The notes beneath the pieces were generated by a model. The model ran no database searches and had not been told where the DNA came from. It saw only the letters and a list, made by a program, of their open reading frames with translations. From contig NZ_SMKQ01000068.1 in NCBI RefSeq assembly GCF_004348995.1, forward strand, positions 1 through 38,344: a stretch of 38,344 nucleotides of DNA, given 5' to 3'. This document shows, piece by piece, positions 1 through 8,437 of this stretch. A program made the translations under genes and the position numbers. The stretch is from Nonomuraea terrae (GTDB lineage Bacteria; Actinomycetota; Actinomycetes; Streptosporangiales; Streptosporangiaceae). The number at the start of each line of letters is the position of its first letter. Within the stretch, counting starts at the first letter, position 1.

Positions 1-1440
1 GACAGGGGCGGGGACGGGGGCGGACGCGGGCTCGGGCTGTTCCGCCTCCGCCTTCGGCTTCGGCAGCGTCAGCGTGACCAGCGCGGCCGCCAGGGCGACG
101 GCGCAGCCGATCAGCAGGGCCGTACGGAACCCCGACTCCGACGGCAGCGTGCGACCGCCCATCGTGATGGTCATCTGAGCCAGCACGACGCCGACCACGG
201 CGGCCGACACGGACGTGCCGATGGAGCGCATCAGGGTGTTGAAGCTGTTGGCGGAGGCGGTCTCCGTCTTGGGCACCGCGCTCATGATCAGCGCGGGCAT
301 CGCGCCGTACGCCAGGCCGACGCCCATGCTGCCGACGGCGGCGGCGATCATCAAGCCCCAGGACCAGTCCATCAGGGCGAGCGCGGCGCCGTAACCGACG
401 GCGATGACCAGCGCGCCGGCGAACAGGCTAGTCTTCGGGCCCCGGGCGGCCGACAGCCGGGCGCCGAAGGAGGAGACGGCCATCATCATCAGGCCGGACG
501 GCGCCAGCCACAGGCCGGCCGCCAGCATCGACTGGCCCAGCCCGTAACCGGTCGCGGCCGGCAGCTGCAGGATCTGCATGAGGACGAGCGACTGCGCGTA
601 CATGGCGAAGCCGACCAGGATCGAGGCCAGGTTGGTGAGCAGCACCTGCGGACGGGCGGTGAGCCGCAGGTCCACCAGCGGGTCGCGGACGCGCAGCTCC
701 CACAGCGCCCACAGCAGCGCGATCACCACCGCGGCGCCGAGCAGCGCGAGGGTGGTGCCGCTCCCCCAGCCCCAGTCGGCGCCCTTGGAGACGCCCAGCA
801 GCAGGCTGACCAGCGCCGCCCCCAGGCCGAGCGCCCCGAGCAGGTCGAGGCGGCCTGCCTGCTCACGCGCGGGCGTGGCCGGCACGAGCAGCCAGATCAG
901 CACGGCGACCAGCGCGCTCAGCGCGGCCGAGCCCCAGAACAGGATGCGCCAGTCGGCGTACTCGGCGACGGCCGCGGAGATGGGCAGCCCGAGCGCGCCG
1001 CCGATGCCCATGGAAGAGCTCATCAGCGCGATGGCCGGGCCGACGCGCTGGGGCGGCAGCAGGTCGCGCAGCGCGCTGACGCCGAGCGGGATCATGCCCA
1101 CGCCCAGGCCCTGCAGGCCGCGGCCGACGATCACCGGGATCAGCGAGCCGCCCAGCGCGCACACCACCGACCCGGCGACGAGCGGGATGGAGCAGACGAG
1201 CATCATGCGCCGCTTGCCGTACATGTCGCCGAGCTTGCCGATCACGGGGGTGGCGACCGCACCCACGAGCAGCGTCGCGGTGAGCACCCAGGAGGTGTCG
1301 GCCGCCGAGGCGTTGAGCAGGTGTGGCAGCTCGCCGACCAGCGGCACCACCAAGGTCTGCATGAGTGAGCCGGCGATGCCGGCCACCGCGAGCACACTGA
1401 CGATCCCGCCGCCAGACCGTGCACTGGGCGCAGAATGCAC
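1..1440 (-). CDS. MFS drug-efflux transporter (DHA2-like), 3' end cut by the window edge
   Basis: A membrane exporter of the major facilitator superfamily, probably proton-driven drug efflux. Reading begins at GTG 1440, preceded by AAGGGGA about 8 nt upstream, and stays open for 480 codons to base 1. The N-terminal part has the family's motif-A region GKLGDMYGKRR after the second hydrophobic helix, and a GRGLQGLGVGMIPL stretch follows. The last visible residues are a Lys/Glu/Ala/Pro-rich tail, so little should be missing. It is divergent from a MarR gene with about 110 nt between, holding two near-identical 14-bp direct repeats; control by that MarR is likely. The substrate cannot be told. 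Confidence 0.88.
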   Translation of the reverse strand, partial: MHSAPSARSGGGIVSVLAVAGIAGSLMQTLVVPLVGELPHLLNASAADTSWVLTATLLVGAVATPVIGKLGDMYGKRRMMLVCSIPLVAGSVVCALGGSLIPVIVGRGLQGLGVGMIPLGVSALRDLLPPQRVGPAIALMSSSMGIGGALGLPISAAVAEYADWRILFWGSAALSALVAVLIWLLVPATPAREQAGRLDLLGALGLGAALVSLLLGVSKGADWGWGSGTTLALLGAAVVIALLWALWELRVRDPLVDLRLTARPQVLLTNLASILVGFAMYAQSLVLMQILQLPAATGYGLGQSMLAAGLWLAPSGLMMMAVSSFGARLSAARGPKTSLFAGALVIAVGYGAALALMDWSWGLMIAAAVGSMGVGLAYGAMPALIMSAVPKTETASANSFNTLMRSIGTSVSAAVVGVVLAQMTITMGGRTLPSESGFRTALLIGCAVALAAALVTLTLPKPKAEAEQPEPASAPVPAPV

Positions 1441-1471
1441 CAGATGTCCCCTTCGTCCCGTTTATGCCGAT

Positions 1472-1521
1472 TGCACCATACACATGTTATGTTTCATGCA
1501 CAACGAGTGCACGATACACAT
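1472..1521. promoter_or_regulatory. Candidate MarR operators (two direct repeats) between MFS and MarR genes
   Basis: TGCACCATACACAT at 1472-1485 and TGCACGATACACAT at 1508-1521 differ at one base and start 36 bp apart. A TGCAC-AACGA-GTGCA inverted repeat (1497-1511) overlaps the second copy. The position between divergent start codons, and the recurrence of CGATACACA upstream of the second MarR gene, point to binding sites for these regulators. No binding data can be seen here. Confidence 0.55.
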
Positions 1522-1550
1522 CACCTGCATCCCAGATGAGAGAGACCCCC

Positions 1551-1988
1551 ATGTCGCTGCCCCGCCAGATCGAGTACGAGACCATGCTGCTCTGCCGGCA
1601 TCGCGACCTGGCCGTGGACGGCGGACGCCTGGAGCGCAGCGCGTACGTCCTGCTCAGCCGCCTGCGCGCCGAGGGAGCGATGTCGATCGGGCAGCTCAGC
1701 GAGGCGTTCGGGGTGGCCAGGTCGACGATCCACCGGCAGATCACCGCCGCGCACTGCGCGGGGCTGGTGGATCGCATCCCCGACCCCGACGGCGGGCTGG
1801 CCAGAAAGTTCCGGGTCTCCCCCGAGGGTGAACGCCGCCTGCTGGAGGAGCGCGAACGCATCCTACGCGGCCTGGAACGCGTGCTCGCCGACTGGCCCCC
1901 CGAGGACGCCGCGGCCTTCGCGGGCTACCTCAAGCGCTTCAACGGCAGCGTCGAGGACATCTCCGGGCAGCGCTGGCCCCGCCCATGA
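1551..1988 (+). CDS. MarR-family transcriptional regulator
   Basis: A 145-residue winged-helix repressor of the MarR type. The helix-turn-helix core is near residues 40-75 (MSIGQLSEAFGVARSTIHRQ), followed by a wing with DPDGGLARKFRVSPEGE. ATG 1551 has GAGAGA 5-10 nt upstream; an in-frame ATG at 1536 is less well placed. It is divergent from the MFS exporter, which it likely represses until a ligand binds. It converges on a paralogous MarR gene ending one base beyond its stop. The two proteins share the N-terminal IEYETMLL-x-RHR segment, the LERSAY-LLSRL helix and the RWPRP/TWPRP end, so they arose by duplication. Confidence 0.9.
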   Translation: MSLPRQIEYETMLLCRHRDLAVDGGRLERSAYVLLSRLRAEGAMSIGQLSEAFGVARSTIHRQITAAHCAGLVDRIPDPDGGLARKFRVSPEGERRLLEERERILRGLERVLADWPPEDAAAFAGYLKRFNGSVEDISGQRWPRP

Positions 1989-1989
1989 C

Positions 1990-2445
1990 TCACGGGCGCG
2001 GCCAGGTACGCCCTTCCAGCCGCTCGATGTCGGAGTTGAACCGCCTGAGGTAGGCGGCGAACGCGGCGACGTCTTCGTGCGGCCAGTCGGCCAGCACCTT
2101 CTCCAGGCTCCGGACGTTCTGCTCGCGCTCCACGCGCAGCCGGTGTTCGCCCTCCGCGGTGACGCGGAACTTGCGGGCGATGCCGCCCTCCGGGTCGGGG
2201 ATGCGCTCGACCAGGCCCGCGCGCAGCATCGCGGAGGTCTGCCGGTTGAGTGTGGAGGGGTCGAGCCGGAAGGCGTCGCTGAGCTGCCCGATCGACATCG
2301 GGCCCGTCAGCTCCAGGCGGCTCAGCAGGATGTACGCGCTGCGCTCCAGGTGGCCGCCGTCATCGCGGAGCCGGGGCGCGGTCAGGGCGCGGTGCCGGCC
2401 GAGCAGCATGGTCTCGTACTCGATCGAGCGTGTGGACGAGTCCAT
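1990..2445 (-). CDS. MarR-family transcriptional regulator, paralogue of the 1551 gene
   Basis: A 151-residue MarR protein closely related to its convergent neighbour over its whole length. HTH at about residues 50-80 (MSIGQLSDAFRLDPSTLNRQ) and wing DPEGGIARKFRVTAEGE. ATG 2445 follows GGGAGGGAGAC, an excellent ribosome site; the reading frame is open further upstream but that part is the promoter. The recognition helix differs from the paralogue (RLDPSTLNRQTS versus GVARSTIHRQIT), so DNA preference may have shifted, although both promoters contain CGATACACA. No dedicated target gene lies next to it, so it may act on the shared exporter or elsewhere. Confidence 0.88.
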   Translation of the reverse strand: MDSSTRSIEYETMLLGRHRALTAPRLRDDGGHLERSAYILLSRLELTGPMSIGQLSDAFRLDPSTLNRQTSAMLRAGLVERIPDPEGGIARKFRVTAEGEHRLRVEREQNVRSLEKVLADWPHEDVAAFAAYLRRFNSDIERLEGRTWPRP

Positions 2446-2485
2446 GGACGGTCTCCCTCCCGCTCGGGCATGCATCGTACATATC

Positions 2486-2502
2486 GTGTGTATCGAACAC
2501 AC
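2486..2502. promoter_or_regulatory. Candidate MarR operator upstream of the second MarR gene
   Basis: Inverted repeat GTGTG-TATCGAA-CACAC, 41 bp upstream of the ATG at 2445, in a locally AT-rich stretch. The minus strand reads CGATACACA here (2495-2487), the core also found at 1512-1520 before the other MarR gene. Likely autoregulatory or cross-regulatory. Confidence 0.5.
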
Positions 2503-2649
2503 TATATGGAGCGCGCATATCACTGCTCAGGCCTGCGATGCCGGCGCGGATCCCCAGGCGGGCCGGGACGAGGCCGGTGCCCGCCGGGAGACGATCATAA
2601 GCCCGGGGCCGCCGGCTGGAACGTGCCAGGAGCGAGCTCGCGGCCGGCC

Positions 2650-2775
2650 GTCTCGGAGCTCGCGGCCCGCTGGCACTTCACCGACGGCAGCCACTTCACC
2701 CGGACGTTCAAGCAGCGCTACGGCGAGACCCCGACCCAGTACGCCCGCAGGACACGCGCCGGGCGGGCGGAGTAG
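2650..2775 (+). pseudogene. C-terminal remnant of an AraC-family regulator
   Basis: About 41 codons ending at a stop at 2775 encode the second half of an AraC/XylS DNA-binding domain: VSELAARWHFTDGSHFTRTF, then KQRYGETPTQYARR, which matches the family's last helix-turn-helix and its signature. No start codon, first HTH or effector domain can be found upstream in any frame; the preceding bases are the MarR promoter. It converges with the PP2C gene with a 4-bp gap. I read it as the stump of a deleted regulator, not a working gene. Confidence 0.7.
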
Positions 2776-2779
2776 CGGC

Positions 2780-4813
2780 TCAGCGGGTGCGGGCCACCAG
2801 CAGCGCGACGTCGTCCTCGGCCGCGCGCCCGCCGACCATGATGTCGATCACGCTGGTGCACAGGCGTTCCAGCGGGAGATCGGCGCAGCCGGCCAGGGCG
2901 GCGCGCAGGCGGGCCATGCCCGCGTCGAGGTCGTCCTCGCGCCGCTCGATCAGGCCGTCGGTGTAGAGGGCGACCAGGGCGCCGGCGGGCAGCTCGACGT
3001 CGAAGGACTCGTGCGTGGCCTCCAGGTTCAGCCCGACCGGCGGGCCGGTGGGCCCGCCGGGGAACGTGACCCGGCCGTCGGGGCCGACGACCGCGGGCGG
3101 CGGATGCCCGGCCGTGGCCATGGTGCAGCGCCGGGTGGCGGGGTCGTAGACCGCGTACAGGCAGGTGGAGCCCAGGATGGGGAGCGGGGCGCCGTCGGCG
3201 CCGACGTCCTGCTCGTGCAGCCGTGAGATCAGGTTGTCCAGCTGGGTGAGCAGCTCGCCGGGCGGCATGTCCATGTAGGCGAGCGTGCGGACGGCGGTGC
3301 GGACCCGGCCCATGGTGGCCGCGGCGTTGATGCCGTGCCCGGTCACGTCGCCGACGACCAGGGCGATCCGGCCGCCGCTCAGCGGGATCGTGTCGTACCA
3401 GTCGCCTCCGACGCCTCCGTGGGCGCCGGAGGGCAGGTAGCGGTAGGCCACGTCGAGGGCGTCGCCGCCGGAGAGCCGGCGCGGTAGCAGGTTGCGCTGC
3501 AGGGCGAGCGCGGCGGTGCGCTCGCGCGTGTAGCGGCGGGCGCTGTCCAGGCTGAGCGCGGCGCGGGCGACGAGCTCCTCGGCCAGCAGCAGGTCGTCGC
3601 GGGTGAACGGGGCCGGGTTGCGGCTGCGGACGAACGCGGTCACCCCGAGCGTCTCCCCGCGTGCCCGGAGCGGGACGACCATCAGGCTGTGTATTCCGGC
3701 GTCGTACACCGTCCTGGCACGGGCGGGGTCATGGTCGAGCCAGGTGCCCGGCGAGGTGTCCAGCTCGGGCTCGAAGTGGGCGTGTCCCGACGACAGGACC
3801 CGCGTCCACGGGGAGTCCGGCGGCACGAACACCGCCTCGCCCCGCTCCCAGGGCGATTCGGGCAGTCCCGGGGAGATCGAGGCCGCGCCCGCGCGGCGGA
3901 AGACGGGGACGTTCAGGTCCATGCCGCCCAGGCGCTCCAGTGGGACCTCCTCCGGCAGCATCGACTCGACGAGGTCCACCGCGGCGTAGTCGGCCAGCGC
4001 CGGCACGGCGAACTCGGCCAGCTCCTGGGCGGTCTGCCTGACGTCGAGCGAGGTGCCGATGCGCGCGCTCGCCTCCACGACCATGGCCAGCCGCTCGCGG
4101 GCCAGGCTCTGTGTGATGTCGATGGCCAGCGAGCAGACGCCGACCGGGTGCCCGTCCACGCCTTCGAGGCGGAAGAACGAGACCGACAGGGTGCGCTGCC
4201 CGAGCCCGTCCGACGAGGGCCAGTGCACCTCGTTGTCGACCACGGGAGCGCCGTCGGCGAGCACCTTCCGCAGCACGCGGTGGATCTGCTCGTTGCCGCG
4301 CGCCGGCGCGCAGTCCGCGGCCGGGGTCGTGAGCGAACCCTCCTGCAGGGCCCAGGCCCGTACGTTGCGCCAGACGCAGCGCAGCTCGCGGTCCCAGATC
4401 CACATCGCCACCGGAGAGCGCTGGATCAGCGGCTCCACCACCGAGCCGGCAGTGGGGTCCGTGGACGCCGGCCGCGCCGACAGCACCCAGGTGGGCCTGC
4501 CCTCCAGGGTGGTGAGCCGGTGGCCCTGGAGATGCAGCATGACCGGGTGGCCGGCGCTGTGGCGGGCCTCGGCCAGGCCCGACCAGCGGTCGAGGTGGCC
4601 GTACTGCCGGGTCCAGGCCGACAGCCGCTCGCGGTGGTCGCCCGGGGTGAGCAGGACCGCCCCGGAGCGGCCCACGACGTCGGACGCGCGGTAGCCGAGG
4701 AGCCGCTCGGCCGCTCGCGTCCAGGCGATCACGGTGCCGTGGATGTCGATGACGGCGGTCGCCGGGGCCGCTCCACACCTGACGGGCGGAGTTGCGGACA
4801 TATCAGTATCCAT
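2780..4813 (-). CDS. PAS-PAS-GAF-PP2C (SpoIIE-type) serine phosphatase, intact
   Basis: A 677-residue cytoplasmic sensor phosphatase. Order: PAS at about 15-95 (WTRAAERLLGYRASDVVGRSG), a second PAS-like region at about 125-235, GAF at about 245-425, a helical linker (SARRYTRER) and a PP2C/SpoIIE domain from about 450 to the end. All the usual metal-site motifs are present: GGDWYD 469-474, GDVTGHG 488-494, AGHPPP 568-573, YTDG 617-620 and EDD 666-668. The family dephosphorylates STAS-type anti-anti-sigma factors in partner-switching stress circuits; none is in the window. ATG 4813 lacks a clear ribosome site, and ATG 4801 is an alternative. A closely similar but catalytically degraded copy lies at 9078-11075. 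Confidence 0.92.
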   Translation of the reverse strand: MDTDMSATPPVRCGAAPATAVIDIHGTVIAWTRAAERLLGYRASDVVGRSGAVLLTPGDHRERLSAWTRQYGHLDRWSGLAEARHSAGHPVMLHLQGHRLTTLEGRPTWVLSARPASTDPTAGSVVEPLIQRSPVAMWIWDRELRCVWRNVRAWALQEGSLTTPAADCAPARGNEQIHRVLRKVLADGAPVVDNEVHWPSSDGLGQRTLSVSFFRLEGVDGHPVGVCSLAIDITQSLARERLAMVVEASARIGTSLDVRQTAQELAEFAVPALADYAAVDLVESMLPEEVPLERLGGMDLNVPVFRRAGAASISPGLPESPWERGEAVFVPPDSPWTRVLSSGHAHFEPELDTSPGTWLDHDPARARTVYDAGIHSLMVVPLRARGETLGVTAFVRSRNPAPFTRDDLLLAEELVARAALSLDSARRYTRERTAALALQRNLLPRRLSGGDALDVAYRYLPSGAHGGVGGDWYDTIPLSGGRIALVVGDVTGHGINAAATMGRVRTAVRTLAYMDMPPGELLTQLDNLISRLHEQDVGADGAPLPILGSTCLYAVYDPATRRCTMATAGHPPPAVVGPDGRVTFPGGPTGPPVGLNLEATHESFDVELPAGALVALYTDGLIERREDDLDAGMARLRAALAGCADLPLERLCTSVIDIMVGGRAAEDDVALLVARTR

Positions 4814-5137
4814 CCGTACTTATGGAGAAACATCGCGTCGATCTCTGTCATGCGGCCGTCTCACGGGACGGCCGGATCGACACCGGGGAACGAGACGAGG
4901 AGAGCGTCGCCGCCCTCCTCGTACGCTGCCGGATGCGCCTCTCCGCGCCGTGCCTACGTGAGCCGCGCGCCGCGCCCGGTCCGCCGGAACATCGCCGGCC
5001 CTGTGCGCGCCTGAGGTCCCACGAAGACACACCCCCGATGTCATGTCGCGCCGCATGAACCCCCGTTCGCGGCATATCGACGCTAACGCCGGGTATGTTA
5101 CCAAATGTACCGTTACGGCGCTACCATCCGAATCGAT
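4814..5137. other. Intergenic region between divergent PP2C and TetR genes
   Basis: About 324 bases with no convincing gene. It holds a hairpin with arms CGGCCGTC (4853-4860) and GACGGCCG (4867-4874) and a 6-nt loop, without a T-run. An AT-richer stretch at about 5090-5135 with GTTACC and GTTACG repeats probably contains the TetR promoter and operator. Short open frames here resemble no family known to me. Confidence 0.4.
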
Positions 5138-5836
5138 ATGATCGCTACCCTGACGACCCGCGAGAGGTTGCTCTTCGCGGCGGCGAAGCTGCTGGCGAGC
5201 GGCGGGCGCGAGGCTGTCTCCACCCGGGCCGTGTGTGCCGCGGTCGGCGTTCAGGCGCCGACCCTCTACCGGCTGTTCGGCGACAAGGACGGCCTGCTCG
5301 AAGCGGTCGCCGCCCACGGCCTGCGCGAGTACCTGGCGAGCAAGCAGGCGCTCCCCGAGACCGACGACCCGGTCGACGACCTGCGCCGGCTCTGGAACAT
5401 ACACGTCGACTTCGGCCTGTCCCGGCCCGCCTTCTACACGCTCACGTTCGGCGACGGCGGGCCGGCGAAGGACTCTCCGACGCGGCGGGAGATCATGGCC
5501 AGTCTGCGGCACCGCATCGCCCGCGTCGGCGAGGCCGGCCGGCTGCGCATGAGCGTCGACCGGGCCACGTACCTCTTCCACGCCACCGGCATGGGGGTCG
5601 TGCTCACACTGCTGTCGGTGCCGCCCGACGCGCGCGACCCCGGCCTGTCGCCGACCGCCCGCGAGCAGGCCCTGCGTACGATCTCGACCGGCGGGCCCCC
5701 GCCGCCCGACCGCACGGCCGCCGGCCGGGCCGCCGCTCTGCGTGAGACGCTGCGCGGCACCGCCGACGTCCCCCTGACCGCCACCGAACGCGCCCTGCTC
5801 GCCGAATGGCTCGACCGCATCGCGAACAACTCGTGA
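5138..5836 (+). CDS. TetR-family transcriptional regulator
   Basis: A 232-residue TetR/AcrR repressor. The N-terminal HTH is clear: TTRERLLFAAAKLLASGG, then VSTRAVCAAVGVQAPTLYRLFGDKDGLL. The rest is the helical ligand and dimer domain. ATG 5138 was chosen because it sits just before the first HTH helix; an ATG at 5105 is in frame, and neither has a visible Shine-Dalgarno, so a leaderless transcript is possible. The F420-type oxidoreductase starts 122 nt downstream on the same strand and may be its target or co-transcribed. The ligand is unknown. Confidence 0.85.
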   Translation: MIATLTTRERLLFAAAKLLASGGREAVSTRAVCAAVGVQAPTLYRLFGDKDGLLEAVAAHGLREYLASKQALPETDDPVDDLRRLWNIHVDFGLSRPAFYTLTFGDGGPAKDSPTRREIMASLRHRIARVGEAGRLRMSVDRATYLFHATGMGVVLTLLSVPPDARDPGLSPTAREQALRTISTGGPPPPDRTAAGRAAALRETLRGTADVPLTATERALLAEWLDRIANNS

Positions 5837-5958
5837 GGGCGGCGTCCCGCGGCCCTTGATCGCTTACGATGCGGGTCTGGTGCGGATCATCCCGGGGCTG
5901 GAGGGCGGGGCGCCCGGCGCACCATCCCACTGGACAGGAAAGGGGCTGTGGTCAGGAC

Positions 5959-6849
5959 ATGGACGCTGTGACGCGGGAGTCGTTCGGGCGGGTAGGGATC
6001 TGGACCTGGGCGCTGCGCAGCACGACGGCCGGCGAGGCGCGGCGCGCCGAGATCGCCGAGGCCGTCGCCGAGCTGGAGGAGCTGGGGTACGGGACGGTCT
6101 GGCTGGGCGGCAGCCCGTCGATCGCCGACGCCGCGGCCGTGACGCGGGCCACCGAGCGCGTCACCGTCGCCACCGGGATCCTGAGCATCTGGGACTTCAC
6201 CGCGCAGGAGGCGGCCGAGCAGGTCGCCGCACTGGAGGAGGAGTCGCCGGGCAGGTTCGTGCTGGGGCTCGGGGCCAGCCACGCGATCGTGACGCCGAAG
6301 TACGCCAAGCCGTACTCGAACATGGTGCGTTACCTCGACGAGCTCGACGCCGCGCCGGTGCCGGTGGGCCGGGAGCGGCGGCTGATCGCGGCGCTCGGGC
6401 CGAAGATGCTCGCGCTGGCCGCGGAGCGGTCGCTGGGGGCGCACCCGTACCTGGTGACGGCCGAGCACACGGCGTACGCGCGTTCCGTCATGGGGCCGCA
6501 GGCTTTGCTGGCGCCGGAGGTGAAGGTCGTCCTCGACACCGACCTGGAGCGGGCCAGGGCGCGGGCACGCGCGGTGATCGAGCCGTACCTGGGGCTGCCC
6601 AACTACACCAACAACCTGCTGCGGCACGGCTTCGAGCAGTCCGATCTGGCCGACGGCGGGAGCGACCGGCTGGTGGAGGCGCTGTGCTCGCTGGGCGGCG
6701 CCGAACGGGCCGCGGCGCGGATCGAGGAGCACCTGAAGGCCGGCGCCGACCACGTGACCGTGCAGGTCGTGGTGGACGGCGGCCCGCAGGACAGCGCCCT
6801 GCCCCGCGCCGAGTGGCGTGAGCTGGCCGCCGCGCTCTCCCTCTCCTGA
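5959..6849 (+). CDS. LLM-class F420-dependent oxidoreductase
   Basis: A 296-residue protein of the luciferase-like monooxygenase fold, expected to use the deazaflavin F420 for hydride transfer. Visible hallmarks: N-terminal GRVGIWTW strand, AEIAEAVAELEELGYGTVWLG, the barrel strand VTVATGILSIWDFT, the glycine-rich FVLGLGASHA, and a C-terminal HLKAGADHVTVQVV. It resembles the subgroup I know as the MSMEG_4141-type F420 oxidoreductases. ATG 5959 starts the conserved region; GGAAAGGGG lies about 13 nt upstream. The substrate is not predictable. A strong bidirectional hairpin follows the stop. Confidence 0.85.
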   Translation: MDAVTRESFGRVGIWTWALRSTTAGEARRAEIAEAVAELEELGYGTVWLGGSPSIADAAAVTRATERVTVATGILSIWDFTAQEAAEQVAALEEESPGRFVLGLGASHAIVTPKYAKPYSNMVRYLDELDAAPVPVGRERRLIAALGPKMLALAAERSLGAHPYLVTAEHTAYARSVMGPQALLAPEVKVVLDTDLERARARARAVIEPYLGLPNYTNNLLRHGFEQSDLADGGSDRLVEALCSLGGAERAAARIEEHLKAGADHVTVQVVVDGGPQDSALPRAEWRELAAALSLS

Positions 6850-6864
6850 TCTCCCGGACACGCG

Positions 6865-6901
6865 GCGACGCCCGGCGCACCGATGGTGTGCCGGGCGTCG
6901 C
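6865..6901. terminator. Bidirectional hairpin terminator
   Basis: Perfect 12-bp arms GCGACGCCCGGC (6865-6876) and GCCGGGCGTCGC (6890-6901). Inner bases can extend the stem to about 17 bp with a 3-nt loop. It lies between the convergent oxidoreductase and MFS genes. No T-tract, as is common in actinobacteria. Confidence 0.75.
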
Positions 6902-6916
6902 GGTGTGTACGGCCCG

Positions 6917-8362
6917 TCAGGAGGTCACCTCGGCGAGCCTGCCGTCGCCGGCGGCGGGGGTCCGGGGCGCGGGGCGGCGCAGGACGAACAGGGCCACCGC
7001 GAAGGCCGCGGTCAGGAGGCCGGCGGCGATGGCGAAGGCCAGGCGGTAGCCGCCGGTCAGCGCGGCCGGCTCACCGGCTCCTGCGGCCAGCAGTTCCCCG
7101 GTACGCGAGGCGGCCATCGTGGACAGCACGGCCACGCCGATCGCCATGCCGACCTGCTGGGTGGTGTTGAACAGCCCGGAGGCCAGGCCGGCGTCGCTCT
7201 CCCGCGCTCCCGACATGCCGAGCGCGGCCAGCGCCGGCAGCACCAGGCCGCCGCCCGCGATGAGCACCATCGGCGGGAGCAGGTGGGTGACGTACCCGGC
7301 GTCCGGGGTGACCCGGGTGAGCAGCAGCATCGCCGTGACGAGCAGCGCCAGGCCGGTCATCAGGACGGCACGGGCGCCGAAACGGGCGCTGAGCCGGGCC
7401 GAGGCGAACAACGAGATCGAGCCGATGAGCAGCGCGGCCGGCAACATCGCCAGCCCGGTCTCCAGGGCGCCGTAGCCGAGCACCCGCTGCATGTAGAGGG
7501 CGACGAGCACCTGGAAGGCGAACATCCCCGACAGGGCCAGCATCTGGGCGAGGTTCGCCCCGGCCACGTTGCGGGAGCGCAGGACGCGCAGCGGCATGAG
7601 CGGGGTCGCCGCGGTGGCCTGCCGGGCGACGAACGCCGCCAGCAGCACCAGTGACACCGCGCCCAGCCCCAGCGTGCGCCCGGACAGCCAGCCGTGCTCC
7701 TCGACCTGGACGACCGTGTAGATGCCGAGCATCAGGCCGGCGGTGACCAGCACGGCCCCGGCGACGTCCGCGCCGCCCGACAGTCCGATCCCCCGGTCCC
7801 CGGGCAGCACCCGCAGCGCGAGCGCGATGGTGACCGCCCCGATCGGCACGTTGATGAAGAAGATCCACGGCCAGCTGAGCGCGTCGGTGAGCAGCCCGCC
7901 CAGCACCTGGCCGATCGAGGCGCCGGCCGCGCCGGTGAAGCTGAAGATCGCGATCGCCTTGCCCCGCTCCACGGGGTCGGTGAACAGCGTCACGAGGATG
8001 CCCAGCACGACCGCGGAGGCCAGCGCGCTGCCCACGCCTTGCAGGAGGCGGGCGGCGATCAGCATGCCGGGGCCGGTGGCCGCGCCCGCCAGCAGCGAGG
8101 CGGCCGTGAAGACGACGTTCCCGGTCAGGAACATCGTGCGGCGGCCGATCAGGTCGCCGAGCCGCCCGGCCAGCAGCAGCAACCCGCCGAAGGGGATCAG
8201 GTAGGCGTTGACGATCCAGCTCAGCCCGGCGGCCGAGAAGCCGAGGTCCTGCTGGATGGCGGGCATGGCCACCGTCACGATGCTGCCGTCCAGGATCGTC
8301 ATCAGCCCCGTCGCGGACAGCACGGCGAGTGCCGTCCAGCGCGAGCTCCGTACGTACGACAT
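6917..8362 (-). CDS. MFS multidrug transporter, DHA2 (EmrB/QacA) type
   Basis: A 481-residue integral membrane exporter with about 14 hydrophobic helices. Family motifs: LMTILDGSIVTVAMPAIQ in helix 1 (motif D1), GRLGDLIGRRTMF (motif A), and GAAGASIGQVLGGLL in helix 5 (motif C, typical of exporters). ATG 8362 has GGGAGAG just upstream. It lies 71 bp downstream of a MarR gene on the same strand; MarR-then-exporter order suggests one regulated unit. The substrate is unknown, likely a hydrophobic drug or organic cation. Confidence 0.92.
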   Translation of the reverse strand: MSYVRSSRWTALAVLSATGLMTILDGSIVTVAMPAIQQDLGFSAAGLSWIVNAYLIPFGGLLLLAGRLGDLIGRRTMFLTGNVVFTAASLLAGAATGPGMLIAARLLQGVGSALASAVVLGILVTLFTDPVERGKAIAIFSFTGAAGASIGQVLGGLLTDALSWPWIFFINVPIGAVTIALALRVLPGDRGIGLSGGADVAGAVLVTAGLMLGIYTVVQVEEHGWLSGRTLGLGAVSLVLLAAFVARQATAATPLMPLRVLRSRNVAGANLAQMLALSGMFAFQVLVALYMQRVLGYGALETGLAMLPAALLIGSISLFASARLSARFGARAVLMTGLALLVTAMLLLTRVTPDAGYVTHLLPPMVLIAGGGLVLPALAALGMSGARESDAGLASGLFNTTQQVGMAIGVAVLSTMAASRTGELLAAGAGEPAALTGGYRLAFAIAAGLLTAAFAVALFVLRRPAPRTPAAGDGRLAEVTS

Positions 8363-8397
8363 GGTCTCTCCCGTCTCAAGTCGACAAGAGAGACCGT

Positions 8398-8437
8398 AGC
8401 AGATAGTTCTGTTGTAGATGATTTTTTACGGATCTAC
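8398..8437. promoter_or_regulatory. AT-rich control region before the MFS gene
   Basis: The gap between the MarR stop and the MFS start is far richer in A/T than its surroundings. It includes the inverted repeat GTAGAT (8414-8419) / ATCTAC (8432-8437) flanking a T6 run. It may hold a secondary promoter or MarR site for the exporter; the exact role is not clear. Confidence 0.35.

Noticed and set aside
4853..4874. Hairpin as a terminator
   Set aside because: It lies upstream of both divergent genes, so there is no transcript for it to end; it is more likely a chance or regulatory repeat.
4848..5075. Possible small gene in the PP2C/TetR gap
   Set aside because: No ribosome site, no family resemblance, and the frame is open on both strands as expected from base composition.
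8420..8427. T-run near the MarR stop as an intrinsic terminator
   Set aside because: On the transcribed strand it reads as an A-run, and no GC-rich stem precedes it; a promoter/operator region is more plausible.
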